This document shows positions 9,693-16,997 of a stretch of 45,933 nucleotides of DNA, piece after piece (the stretch's first letter is position 1; every line of letters begins with the position of its first letter). The stretch lies in the NCBI GenBank assembly GCA_050246595.1, contig JBFWVT010000039.1, forward strand, positions 1 through 45,933. Direction: 5' to 3'. Source of the DNA: DATARH01 sp050246595 (GTDB taxonomy: Bacteria; Pseudomonadota; Alphaproteobacteria; ATCC43930; CGMCC-115725). The notes below the pieces were generated by a model. The model ran no database searches, was not told the origin of the DNA, and saw nothing but the letters and a program-made list of their open reading frames with translations. The position numbers and the translations under genes were made by a program.

Positions 9693-9748
9693 CGATACCC
9701 CCGCCCTTCCCTCCCCCGCAAGCGGGGGAGGGAAGGGCGGGGGTATCG
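9693..9748. terminator. perfect 27-bp GC-rich inverted repeat between convergent genes
   Basis: Positions 9693-9719 are exactly reverse-complementary to 9722-9748 with only AA between them. The arm runs from CGATACCCCCGCCC through TTCCC to TCCCCCGC. There is no U-run on either strand, so it is not a textbook intrinsic terminator, but its placement between the stops of pyrG (plus) and the SDR (minus) fits a bidirectional transcript end or RNA-stabilising structure. The same kind of CCCTCCCCCGC-AA-GCGGGGGAGGG hairpin is a common interspersed element in alphaproteobacteria. Confidence 0.75.
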
Positions 9749-9813
9749 GCCCCTCTCATGCGGCTGGTGTTGTGATGCGAAGCTGGCGCGGAACAACCAC
9801 GCTGTCCGGCGCG

Positions 9814-10656
9814 TCAGCCCCGGCGCGGCGGCTCGATCGGCATTGTCGCGATGCTGGTCCAGGCGACCGGCGCGCCGGCCTTTTCGGCGGCCTGCTCCGG
9901 CGGCAGCGACGCATCCCAATGCACCGCCAGAAAGCGGCGGCCGGTCACGCCGGCGGCCGCGTCCGACACCAGCCACACCAGCGGCGGCGCCATGATTTCG
10001 GGCTGGATCAAATCCTCGCGCGCATAGGGGGCTTCCGCCGGGATCATGCCGGTATTGGTCGCGCCTCCGGGAACCAGCACATTGACCGTGACCCCGGTGC
10101 CGTCGAGATCCTTCGCCGTGATCGCCGAAAACGCTTCGAGCGCCGCTTTTGACGGACCGTAGGTCGGCGAGCCGGCGCGGATCATCGTGCCGAGGCTGGT
10201 CGTCACATTGACGATGCGGCCCCAGCCCCGGCGCATCATGTCGGGGACGACGACGCGCGTCAGCGCCATCGGCGCGTTGGTGTGGACGGCGACAAACAGA
10301 TTCCACTGCGCCGGCGTGACTTCCCAGAACTTGATCGGGTTCTGCCGGTTGTCGCTGCGGATCGTCGCCTGCCCGACCCCGGCATTGTTGACCAGGATGT
10401 CGATCGCGCCAAACCGCTCGCGCGCCGCCGAGACGATTTTATCCGCCGCGTCGTCGCGCGCCAGATCGGCCTCGACCGTCAGCAGCGCCGCTTCCTTGCC
10501 GCGCTCGCGGGCGCGCTCGGCCAGCGCCTTCAGCCCATCGGCGGTGCGGTCAGAGGCCGCCACCCGGACCCCGGAATCGAGCAGCCCGCCCACCAGCGCG
10601 CGGCCGATGCCGCCGGCCGCTCCGGTGACGATTGCGGTGCGTTGTCCGTCGCTCAT
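9814..10656 (-). CDS. SDR family NAD(P)-dependent oxidoreductase
   Basis: A 280-residue classical short-chain dehydrogenase. It has the cofactor motif TGAAGGIGRAL (residues about 12-22), DxxD-like VEADLARDD, NNAG near residue 92, a Ser in the strand VTTS and the catalytic YGPSK near residue 166, followed by NVLVPGGATNTGM. The substrate cannot be inferred; the C-terminal 40 residues beyond the Rossmann fold are longer than usual and Pro/Ala-rich. The start is preceded by GGAGGAGACGCG, a strong ribosome-binding site. It is transcribed away from rplM, sharing an AT-rich control region with it. Confidence 0.88.
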   Translation of the reverse strand: MSDGQRTAIVTGAAGGIGRALVGGLLDSGVRVAASDRTADGLKALAERARERGKEAALLTVEADLARDDAADKIVSAARERFGAIDILVNNAGVGQATIRSDNRQNPIKFWEVTPAQWNLFVAVHTNAPMALTRVVVPDMMRRGWGRIVNVTTSLGTMIRAGSPTYGPSKAALEAFSAITAKDLDGTGVTVNVLVPGGATNTGMIPAEAPYAREDLIQPEIMAPPLVWLVSDAAAGVTGRRFLAVHWDASLPPEQAAEKAGAPVAWTSIATMPIEPPRRG

Positions 10657-10795
10657 CGCGTCTCCTCCGCTATCCGTATGGGCGCCGTTGCACGCCAGGG
10701 CTTCAGCATGACGCCGAACGGTGTCGGGTCAAGACCGCCGCACACAGGGGAATGAAGGGCCGCGTGATGCCGCCCTGAAACGAGTCGTCCCACAG

Positions 10796-10829
10796 AAGAG
10801 GTATTATTATACCCCATATAAAACCTCTT
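10796..10829 (-). promoter_or_regulatory. AT-rich inverted repeat carrying a perfect minus-strand TATAAT
   Basis: AAGAGGT at 10796-10802 pairs with ACCTCTT at 10823-10829. Between them, read on the minus strand, is TATAAT at 10811-10806. A -35 at 17-bp spacing would be AGTACA, which is weak. The block is strikingly AT-rich against the surrounding sequence and would start transcription about 140 nt upstream of the SDR gene. The symmetric arms flanking the -10 look like an operator, but this is inference. Confidence 0.35.
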
Positions 10830-10848
10830 GTACTGCAATGCGTTTTGC

Positions 10849-10877
10849 TTGACGCGCGCAATATCATGGCGTAAACG
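10849..10877 (+). promoter_or_regulatory. candidate rplM-rpsI promoter
   Basis: TTGACG at 10849-10854 and TAAACG at 10872-10877 are separated by 17 bp, ending 82 bp before the rplM start. The -35 is good and the -10 only fair. No better pair was seen in the 303-bp interval between the SDR and rplM starts, which otherwise holds only the inverted repeat at 10796-10829. Confidence 0.35.
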
Positions 10878-10959
10878 GAGCGCCCGTTTCCGACCGGCCC
10901 CCGGACCACCGCCGGGCAAGCCGCGCGTCGGGAGCAACCGGCATATCGGGCCGCGAGAG

Positions 10960-11421
10960 ATGAAAACCTTTTCCGCCAAACCGTCCGACATCGAAAAAAA
11001 CTGGCTCTTGATCGACGCCGACGGTCTCGTGCTCGGGCGGCTCGCCTCGCTGATCGCGATGCGGCTGCGCGGCAAGCACAAACCGTCCTATACGCCGCAC
11101 ATGGATTGCGGCGACAACATCGTCGTCGTCAACGCCGAGAAGGTGCAGCTGACCGGCAACAAGCGCGAGGCCGACATCTTCTACTGGCACACCGGGTATC
11201 CGGGCGGCATCAAGGGGCGCAGCAAGGGCGCGATCCTGGCCGGCAAGCACCCGGAACGGGTCATCGAAAAGGCGGTCGAGCGGATGGTGCCGCGCGGACC
11301 GCTCGGGCGGCGGGTCATGCGCAATTTGCGGGTCTATGCCGGTCCCGAGCACCCGCACGCGGCGCAGAACCCGCAGATTTTTGATGTCGCGGCGATGAAC
11401 CGCAAGAATGTAAGGGCATAA
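10960..11421 (+). CDS. rplM: 50S ribosomal protein L13
   Basis: A 153-residue ribosomal protein. It begins MKTFSAKPSDIEKNW, followed by the typical LIDADGLVLGRLAS, the RNA-binding GKHKPSYTPHMDCGD, YWHTGYPGG and the conserved RMVPRGPLGRRVMRNLRVY segment near residue 115. L13 is an early-assembly protein of the large subunit. The ATG at 10960 follows GCGAGAG. It is followed after only 4 bp by rpsI, the near-universal bacterial pairing, so the two are certainly co-transcribed. Confidence 0.97.
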   Translation: MKTFSAKPSDIEKNWLLIDADGLVLGRLASLIAMRLRGKHKPSYTPHMDCGDNIVVVNAEKVQLTGNKREADIFYWHTGYPGGIKGRSKGAILAGKHPERVIEKAVERMVPRGPLGRRVMRNLRVYAGPEHPHAAQNPQIFDVAAMNRKNVRA

Positions 11422-11425
11422 GCCG

Positions 11426-12061
11426 ATGTCCGACGACAACACGCGCGACCGCGGGGCCGGCGATCAGCCGCAGGAGCGTCCCGGCGGACAACAGGGCGGT
11501 GGACAGCAAGGCGGCGGGCAACAGGGCGGCGGAACACGGCCGCAGACCTTTCAGGGTCTCGCGAGTCTGCGCCAGGCGATGGCCGCGGCGCGGCCGGCGG
11601 CGCCGATCGGGCCAGGGACGGTGCCGGACACGATGGCGCCGATCCCGGAGGACGTGCAGCCGATCCGCGACGAACTCGGCCGCTCCTACGCGACCGGCAA
11701 GCGCAAGAACGCCGTCGCGCGCGTCTGGATCAGACCGGGCAACGGCAAGATCGAGGTCAACGGGCGCGACAGCCCGGTCTATTTCGCGCGACCGGTATTG
11801 CGCATGATGATCAATCAGCCGTTTGTCGTGACCGATCGGCTCGGCCAGTTTGACGTGTGGTGTACGGTGCAGGGCGGCGGGCTGTCCGGACAGGCCGGCG
11901 CCGTGCGGCACGGCATCAGCCGGGCGCTGACCTTTTACGAGCCGGGGCTGCGGCCGGTCTTGAAACATGGCGGGTTTCTGACCCGCGACAGCCGCGTCGT
12001 CGAGCGCAAGAAATACGGCAAGGCCAAGGCCCGCCGCAGCTTCCAGTTCTCGAAGCGGTAG
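11426..12061 (+). CDS. rpsI: 30S ribosomal protein S9 with long N-terminal extension
   Basis: A 211-residue S9. The ribosomal domain occupies roughly the last 130 residues, from RSYATGKRKNAVARVWI through IEVNGR, GGGLSGQAGAVRHGISRAL and RDSRVVERKKYGKAKARR to the invariant C-terminal SFQFSKR, whose tail reaches the P-site tRNA. About 80 residues precede it, beginning MSDDNTRDRG and including a Gly/Gln-rich repeat (GGQQ, GGGQQ, GGGQQ, GGG), then an Ala/Pro-rich linker. Typical alphaproteobacterial S9 extensions are shorter. The start at 11426 is 4 bp after rplM. A later initiation is possible, since no ribosomal residues would be lost, but the frame shows no strong internal site. Confidence 0.95.
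   Translation: MSDDNTRDRGAGDQPQERPGGQQGGGQQGGGQQGGGTRPQTFQGLASLRQAMAAARPAAPIGPGTVPDTMAPIPEDVQPIRDELGRSYATGKRKNAVARVWIRPGNGKIEVNGRDSPVYFARPVLRMMINQPFVVTDRLGQFDVWCTVQGGGLSGQAGAVRHGISRALTFYEPGLRPVLKHGGFLTRDSRVVERKKYGKAKARRSFQFSKR
11483..11533 (+). repeat. in-frame Gly/Gln tandem repeat in rpsI
   Basis: Successive units GGCGGACAACAG, GGCGGTGGACAGCAA, GGCGGCGGGCAACAG and GGCGGCGGA encode GGQQ-GGGQQ-GGGQQ-GGG. Unit lengths of 12 and 15 bp keep the reading frame, as expected if copy number changes by slippage in a tolerated disordered extension. Confidence 0.8.
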
Positions 12062-12111
12062 CGGATCGCTTCCAAGGCCTCCAATTCCCGGCATCTTCGC
12101 CGTTGCGTAGA

Positions 12112-12147
12112 ATGGATTGAACCCGGTGAATGCCGGGGTCAGTCCAT
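12112..12147 (+). terminator. candidate rplM-rpsI transcript-end hairpin
   Basis: ATGGATTGAACCCGG at 12112-12126 pairs with CCGGGGTCAGTCCAT at 12133-12147, 13 of 15 positions matching, around a 6-nt loop. It lies 51 bp after the rpsI stop. No U-run follows, so termination strength is uncertain. The rest of 12062-12317 has no gene; an AT-rich TATAAA at 12267-12272 could belong to the next gene's promoter, but no matching -35 was found. Confidence 0.4.
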
Positions 12148-12317
12148 CTCATGCCGCCATGCTACTGCTGAATGGATTCAGCCATAGGCCTTTCCGCTCC
12201 CGCCACTATGGGTACTGCGACGGCCGAAAGCGTGCAATTGGCTCGACGCATCGGGTGCAATCGCTTTATAAATGTCATATAGATGACGCCAGAACGCGCC
12301 GTTTGGTCTGAAAAGCG

Positions 12318-14252
12318 GTGGCGACTGCGCTCCCGGTGACAATTGCGTGGGTTGATATTGCCGTGAGCACCGCAATGATGGGGCCGGACGTTTCGGGAGG
12401 AAGACTTAGGAACCCTTGTTTTTCGAATCTGCGGCGCCGTCTATTCGTTAAAGGGTTGGCATTGACGCCGCTCTTGGCGGTGTTTGACAGCGGTCGGGCG
12501 GAAGCGGGAGCCGAAGCGTTATGCAGCTTTGATTTCAGCAATGTCGATATGCTTTTAGTGCACAACCGGCACAGCGGCATTCGCGTTCTCGACGACGGGG
12601 GCCGCTTTATCGGCGCCCGCGGCGCTTATTATGGACCACCCGTGCCCTATAAGAAGATACCGCAGCATCTGATTTTGCTGCTGGTGACGCAGGAAGATCG
12701 GAATTTTCTTACTGGTTCGGCATTTCGTATCGGCGGTATCGACTGGGCGGCGGTCGCTCGCGCTACCGCCGTGAATATCACGAAGGGACGCATCGCGCAG
12801 GGCGGCAGCACGCTGACCCAGCAGGTCTTGAAGGAGATATTTCTCAGGGATTACGGAAAGCTCGAACGAAAGCTTGAGGAACTCTTCTGCGCTCCCGGTC
12901 TCGATGCGTCTCTAACCGAAGCGCAGATCCTGTTTCTTTATCTGAACCGTGTCTATTTCGGTGCCGGCGCCTATGGTATCGAGGCGGCCGCGAAGGTGAT
13001 TTTTGATAAACCCGCGCAGAATTTAAACCTGCATGAAGCCGCGGCGCTTATCCAGGCGCTCAATCTGCCGAGTAAACGCAATCTCCTCACCGGTCCGGAA
13101 ATCGCCCGGAAACGCGCGCGCTCTCTGATCGAACAGGCCGTCGAGCTTAAGTTCATTTCGCCGGAGGCAGCGGCGGCTGGGTTGAAACAGCCGCTGCGTC
13201 CTGTAAAGGAACGGCGGGCGCACAGCGGCGGGTTTTATCCGGAACATCCCTGCCACGGCTGGTACGTCGTGCATGCCGAAAAGGAAAGCCAGAATTTCAA
13301 TTTAACACAGGAGGGCGTTAGGACCATAGAGACGCTGCTTGATCGCGATTTGCAGTTTGCGGCGCATACCGTCCTGACCAAAACATTGGCGAGATACGGC
13401 GCGCGTTTAAGCATTGAGCAGGGAGCCGTTATCGCGATGCGGCCGAGCGGACAGATTGTCGCGCTGGTGGGCGGCATCGATCACACCAAGAGCGAATGGA
13501 ACAACGCGACGCAGGCACGCCGGCAACCCGGCTCAGCCTTCAAACTGTTTGTCTACTTGGCGGCGCTTGAACGTGGGATGCGGCCGACAGACTTCGTGTC
13601 GGATTACGGTCCGATCAAGCTCTCCGCAGACCAAATCGTCAACAATTATAATTCTGCTTACTATGGCCGCATCACGCTTGCCGAGGCGCTGGCATGTTCG
13701 TCGAATGTCGCGGCGATTCAGCTTATTGACGGCCATGTCGATCAGGTTATCGAGATGGCGAGACGCCTCGGCATCACCGCAAAACTGGAAGCAATCAAGG
13801 GATTGGCCCTGGGCGTGAACGAGGTGACCTTACTGGAGATGGTGAGGGCCTATGCCGCGATAGCCAATAATGGTATCCTGCCGGGATCTCATTCCGTCGC
13901 GCGCCTTAAAGATGATGCGGGCAACCATGCTTCCTACTCCAAAGCGGATCGCGCCACGCGCGCGCTGAACCCCAAAATCGCGGTCATGATGCGGGATATG
14001 CTGACCGGCGTGTTCGGTAAAAACGGCACGGCCAAGGCGAACTCCCCCGGCATTTGGGCGGCCGGAAAATCAGGGACGACCGACGGTTATCGCGATGCTT
14101 GGTTCATCGGCTTCACGCGCGGTCTTGTAGTCGGCGTCTGGATGGGCAACGAGAAGCAGCGACCGATGAACGGGGTCACCGGCGGCGGTCTGCCCGCCCA
14201 GGTATGGCGCGATATTGTAAGGTTCGACGCCGGGCGACGAAAATCGGTATAA
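12318..14252 (+). CDS. class A penicillin-binding protein (glycosyltransferase 51 + transpeptidase)
   Basis: A 644-residue murein synthase of PBP1a/PbpC type. The glycosyltransferase domain shows QEDRNF (catalytic Glu, residue about 131), GGSTLTQQVLKE and LYLNRVYFGAGAYGIEAAA. The transpeptidase domain shows the acylated Ser in PGSAFKLF (residue about 405), SSN (about 460) and KSGTTDG (about 584). Unlike ordinary PBP1a there are extra residues between EDRNF and GGIDW. The N-terminus holds RRRLFVKGLALTPLLA, which resembles a twin-arginine or signal-anchor segment. Codon and base composition are clearly more AT-rich than the flanking ribosomal and acyl-CoA dehydrogenase genes, suggesting acquisition. 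The GTG at 12318 is used; ATG at 12375 is an alternative, and neither has a strong ribosome-binding site. Confidence 0.9.
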   Translation: MATALPVTIAWVDIAVSTAMMGPDVSGGRLRNPCFSNLRRRLFVKGLALTPLLAVFDSGRAEAGAEALCSFDFSNVDMLLVHNRHSGIRVLDDGGRFIGARGAYYGPPVPYKKIPQHLILLLVTQEDRNFLTGSAFRIGGIDWAAVARATAVNITKGRIAQGGSTLTQQVLKEIFLRDYGKLERKLEELFCAPGLDASLTEAQILFLYLNRVYFGAGAYGIEAAAKVIFDKPAQNLNLHEAAALIQALNLPSKRNLLTGPEIARKRARSLIEQAVELKFISPEAAAAGLKQPLRPVKERRAHSGGFYPEHPCHGWYVVHAEKESQNFNLTQEGVRTIETLLDRDLQFAAHTVLTKTLARYGARLSIEQGAVIAMRPSGQIVALVGGIDHTKSEWNNATQARRQPGSAFKLFVYLAALERGMRPTDFVSDYGPIKLSADQIVNNYNSAYYGRITLAEALACSSNVAAIQLIDGHVDQVIEMARRLGITAKLEAIKGLALGVNEVTLLEMVRAYAAIANNGILPGSHSVARLKDDAGNHASYSKADRATRALNPKIAVMMRDMLTGVFGKNGTAKANSPGIWAAGKSGTTDGYRDAWFIGFTRGLVVGVWMGNEKQRPMNGVTGGGLPAQVWRDIVRFDAGRRKSV

Positions 14253-14269
14253 GGGTCGAAATCCCCTTC

Positions 14270-15445
14270 CTAATACGATTTCGGCAATCCGAGCACGCGC
14301 TCGGCGATGTGCGACAGGATCAGCTGCGGGCTGATCGGCGCGATGCGGGCGATCTGGATTTCGCGGAAAAACCGCTCGACGTGGAATTCGCGCGCGTAGC
14401 CCATACCGCCATGCGTCAGCACCGCGCTCTCGCAGGCACGGTGCCCGGCCTCGGCGGCGAAATATTTGGCGGCGTTGGCATAGGCGCCGACAGTCCCGGC
14501 ATCGTCGCCGCGATCGTAGGCGGCGGCGGCGCGCAGGACCAATAGCTCGGCCGCTTCGAGTTCGATCCAGCGCTCGGCGAGCGGGTGCTGGATGCCCTGG
14601 TTCTGCCCGATCGGGCGGCCGAACACGATGCGCTCGCCGGCGTAGCGCGCGGCGCGGGCGAGCGCGGCGCGGCCGAGACCGACCGCCTCGGCGGCGATCA
14701 GGATGCGTTCCGGGTTCATGCCGTGCAGGATATACTGAAAGCCCGATCCCTCCTCGCCGATGCGGTCCTCCGGCGGCACCTTCAGCCCGTCGATAAACAC
14801 CATGTTCGAATCGACCGCGGCACGGCCCATTTTGTGGATTTCGCGCACCTCGACCTTGGCGCGGTCGAGGTCGGTGTAGAACAGGGTCATGCCCGCCGAC
14901 GGGCGCGGCGCCTCGTCGAACGGGGTTGTGCGGGTCAGGATCAGCATCTTCTCGGCGACCTGACCGGTCGAGGTCCAGATCTTGCGGCCGGAGATCACGT
15001 AACCGTTGCCGTCGCGCACCGCGCGGGTTCTGAGCCGGGTCGTGTCGAGACCGACATCGGGTTCGGTCACCGCAAAACAGGCTTTTTCCCTGCCGGCGAT
15101 CAGCGGCGGCAGAAAGCGCCGCTTCTGCTCGTCATTACCGAACACGACCACCGGGTGCAGACCGAAAATGTTCATGTGCACCGCCGAGGCGCCGCTGAAC
15201 CCGGCGCCGGATTGCGCCACCGCCTGCATGACCACCGCCGCCTCGGTGATGCCGAGACCGCTGCCGCCGTATTCCTCGGGCATCGCGACGCCGAGCCAGC
15301 CGGCATCGGCCATCGCGCGGTGGAATTCGTGCGGGAAGGCGCCGTCGCTGTCCTTTTGCAGCCAGTATTCGTCGCCAAAGCGCTCGCAGAGACGCGCGAC
15401 CGCGTCGCGGATTTCGAGCTGCTCGGCGGTCAACGCAAAGCTCAT
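14270..15445 (-). CDS. acyl-CoA dehydrogenase family protein lacking the usual catalytic Glu
   Basis: A 391-residue flavoprotein with the family's three-part fold: N-terminal helices, a middle strand region with CFAVTEPDVGLDTTRLRTRA and GRKIWTSTGQ, and the C-terminal helical domain with QNQGIQHPLAERWIELEAA and LTHGGMGYAREFHVERFF. Where most members have R-x-Y-EGT-x-EIQ with the proton-abstracting Glu, this one reads ARIAPISPQLILSHIAE, so the Glu is absent at that site. I believe a known subgroup ends this way, with LGLPKSY at the C-terminus. Substrate unknown. The start has AAGGAGGGTGCG upstream. It is convergent with the penicillin-binding protein, whose stop is 17 bp away. Confidence 0.88.
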   Translation of the reverse strand: MSFALTAEQLEIRDAVARLCERFGDEYWLQKDSDGAFPHEFHRAMADAGWLGVAMPEEYGGSGLGITEAAVVMQAVAQSGAGFSGASAVHMNIFGLHPVVVFGNDEQKRRFLPPLIAGREKACFAVTEPDVGLDTTRLRTRAVRDGNGYVISGRKIWTSTGQVAEKMLILTRTTPFDEAPRPSAGMTLFYTDLDRAKVEVREIHKMGRAAVDSNMVFIDGLKVPPEDRIGEEGSGFQYILHGMNPERILIAAEAVGLGRAALARAARYAGERIVFGRPIGQNQGIQHPLAERWIELEAAELLVLRAAAAYDRGDDAGTVGAYANAAKYFAAEAGHRACESAVLTHGGMGYAREFHVERFFREIQIARIAPISPQLILSHIAERVLGLPKSY

Positions 15446-15595
15446 CGCACCCTCCTTGGCGCGGGCCGTCCCGGAATACGGCCCCGGTCGCCGTTATCGC
15501 GCGTTTCCGGCGCGCCCGCCATGACCTGCGGCCGGCCCGCCGATTCTTGACAAGCGGTCCGGCGCGGCCTATTTCCCGCCGGCCAAGTCGATTGG

Positions 15596-15680
15596 GCGCC
15601 CGTGGCGGAATTGGCAGACGCGCACGGTTCAGGTCCGTGTTCCGAAAGGAGTGGTGGTTCGACTCCACTCGGGCGCACCA
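15596..15680 (+). tRNA. tRNA-Leu (anticodon CAG)
   Basis: An 85-nt class II tRNA. The acceptor stem is GCGCCCG (15596-15602) with CGGGCGC (15670-15676), followed by discriminator A and an encoded CCA. The anticodon arm is CACGG-TTCAGGT-CCGTG, so the anticodon is CAG and reads CTG. A long variable arm (TGTTCCGAAAGGAGT region) and the T-arm GGTTCGACTCC are present. CTG is a heavily used codon in this GC-rich sequence. No integrase or att duplication was seen next to it. Confidence 0.96.
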
Positions 15681-15764
15681 TTCGAACCCCCTCCGGCCGG
15701 ATATTTCCGATAGACTGCTCGCGCGGGCGCGACCGCGCGCGGCATCATGTCGGCAGAGGACAGG

Positions 15765-16235
15765 ATGATCGCCTTGATCCGTCTGCGGCAGGTTTGGGAA
15801 CCGCGGATGCTTAGCATCCTGCGGATCATGGTCGGTCTGCTGTTCCTCCAGCACGGGACGCAGAAGATCTTCAATTTCCCGCCGCGGACGCCGCCGCGGG
15901 TCTTTGAGCTGTTCACGCTCAATCCCGGCCTGGCCGGGCTCATGGAGCTGGTCGGCGGGGTTTTGATCGTGCTCGGGCTGTTCACGCGGCCGGTCGCGTT
16001 TCTGCTCTCGGGCCAGATGGCGTTCGCCTATTTTATGGCGCATGCGCCGCGCGGGTTCTTTCCGATCCAGAATGGCGGCGAGCTGGCGATTCTTTACTGC
16101 TTCGTCTTTCTCTATTTCTGCTTTGCCGGGGCCGGCGCGTGGAGCCTCGACGCGATGCGCTCCCCGATTGGGCGCTCGCCAGCCGGCCGCGCCCCCGCCG
16201 GACGCGCGACCGCCGCGCCGCGGGGCCGTCGCTGA
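15765..16235 (+). CDS. DoxX family membrane protein
   Basis: A 156-residue inner-membrane protein of the DoxX/DoxD-like family. Hydrophobic segments are at about MLSILRIMVGLLFLQHG, the ELVGGVLIVLGLF stretch, FLLSGQMAFAYFM and LAILYCFVFLYFCFAG, giving four helices, with the family's LFLQHGTQKIF and NGGELAILYC motifs. Members are linked to redox or thiosulfate functions, but most are uncharacterised. The C-terminal tail repeats SPAGRAPAGRA. I chose the ATG at 15765 because AGAGG lies five bases upstream; ATG 15747 is possible but has no site. It begins 85 bp after tRNA-Leu. Confidence 0.82.
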   Translation: MIALIRLRQVWEPRMLSILRIMVGLLFLQHGTQKIFNFPPRTPPRVFELFTLNPGLAGLMELVGGVLIVLGLFTRPVAFLLSGQMAFAYFMAHAPRGFFPIQNGGELAILYCFVFLYFCFAGAGAWSLDAMRSPIGRSPAGRAPAGRATAAPRGRR

Positions 16236-16325
16236 CCCCGCCGAATTGACGCGCCGCCCGTCGGGGTGGATAGTCCCGCAGGTTATGCGCGGAGTCCGGC
16301 CGACGGTACGATGGCGAAAGGCGAG

Positions 16326-16937
16326 ATGAGTTATCAGCTGCACCGCGGCGATCTGCCCGAGGGGCTGCTATTTGGCGACGCGGTCGCGATTGACACCGAG
16401 GCGATGGGTCTCAACCTGCACCGCGACCGGCTGTGTCTGGTGCAGCTGTCGCGCGGCGACGGCGACGCGCATCTGGTGCAGTTCGCTCCCGGCTGCTACG
16501 ACGCGCCGAACCTGAGGCGGCTGCTCGCCGATCCCGGGGTTCTGAAGCTGTTTCACTTCGCCCGGTTCGACATCGCGATGCTGCATCACTACCTTGGGGT
16601 GATGCCGCGCCCGCTTTACTGCACAAAGATCGCGTCGCGGCTCGTGCGCACCTTTACCGACCGGCACGGGTTGCGCGATCTGTGCAAGGACCTGCTCGGC
16701 GTCGAACTCAAGAAGGAACAGCAAAGCTCCGATTGGGGCGCGGCGTCGCTGAGCGAGGAGCAGCTGCGCTATGCCGCCTCCGATGTGCGTTATCTGCACG
16801 CGCTGCGGGCCCGACTCGATGAGATGCTGGCGCGCGAGGGACGCGTCGATCTGGCGCGCAGTTGCTTTGATTTCCTTCCGGCACGCGCCTTGCTCGACCT
16901 GGAAGGCTGGCCCGAGCAGGACATTTTCGCGCATTAG
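16326..16937 (+). CDS. rnd: ribonuclease D / DEDDy 3'-5' exonuclease (short form)
   Basis: A 203-residue DEDDy exonuclease. It shows the metal-binding DTE in AIDTEAMG (residues about 23-30), the second acidic site in HFARFDIAML (about 81), and the third motif YAASDVRYLH (about 155) with its Tyr and Asp. It lacks the HRDC domains of E. coli RNase D, as is common in alphaproteobacteria where the short form precedes kdsD. RNase D trims tRNA and other small-RNA 3' ends. The start at 16326 has AAAGGCGAG directly upstream; ATG 16311 would add five residues. Confidence 0.9.
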   Translation: MSYQLHRGDLPEGLLFGDAVAIDTEAMGLNLHRDRLCLVQLSRGDGDAHLVQFAPGCYDAPNLRRLLADPGVLKLFHFARFDIAMLHHYLGVMPRPLYCTKIASRLVRTFTDRHGLRDLCKDLLGVELKKEQQSSDWGAASLSEEQLRYAASDVRYLHALRARLDEMLAREGRVDLARSCFDFLPARALLDLEGWPEQDIFAH

Positions 16938-16949
16938 GGGCTTGGGGCT

Positions 16950-16980
16950 GACCGGGCCGGAACGCAATCCCGGCCGGGTC
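16950..16980 (+). terminator. hairpin between rnd and kdsD
   Basis: GACCGGGCCGG at 16950-16960 pairs with CCGGCCGGGTC at 16970-16980 with one mismatch and a 9-nt loop. It starts 13 bp after the rnd stop and ends just before the kdsD ribosome-binding site (GGGGGAG). No U-run follows. It may separate rnd from the kdsD-lpt operon or attenuate it. Confidence 0.4.
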
Positions 16981-16997
16981 CGAGGGGGAGTTCTGTT

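Noticed and set aside
15540..15760. Integration site at tRNA-Leu
   Set aside because: No integrase nearby and no direct repeat of the tRNA 3' end found in the window.
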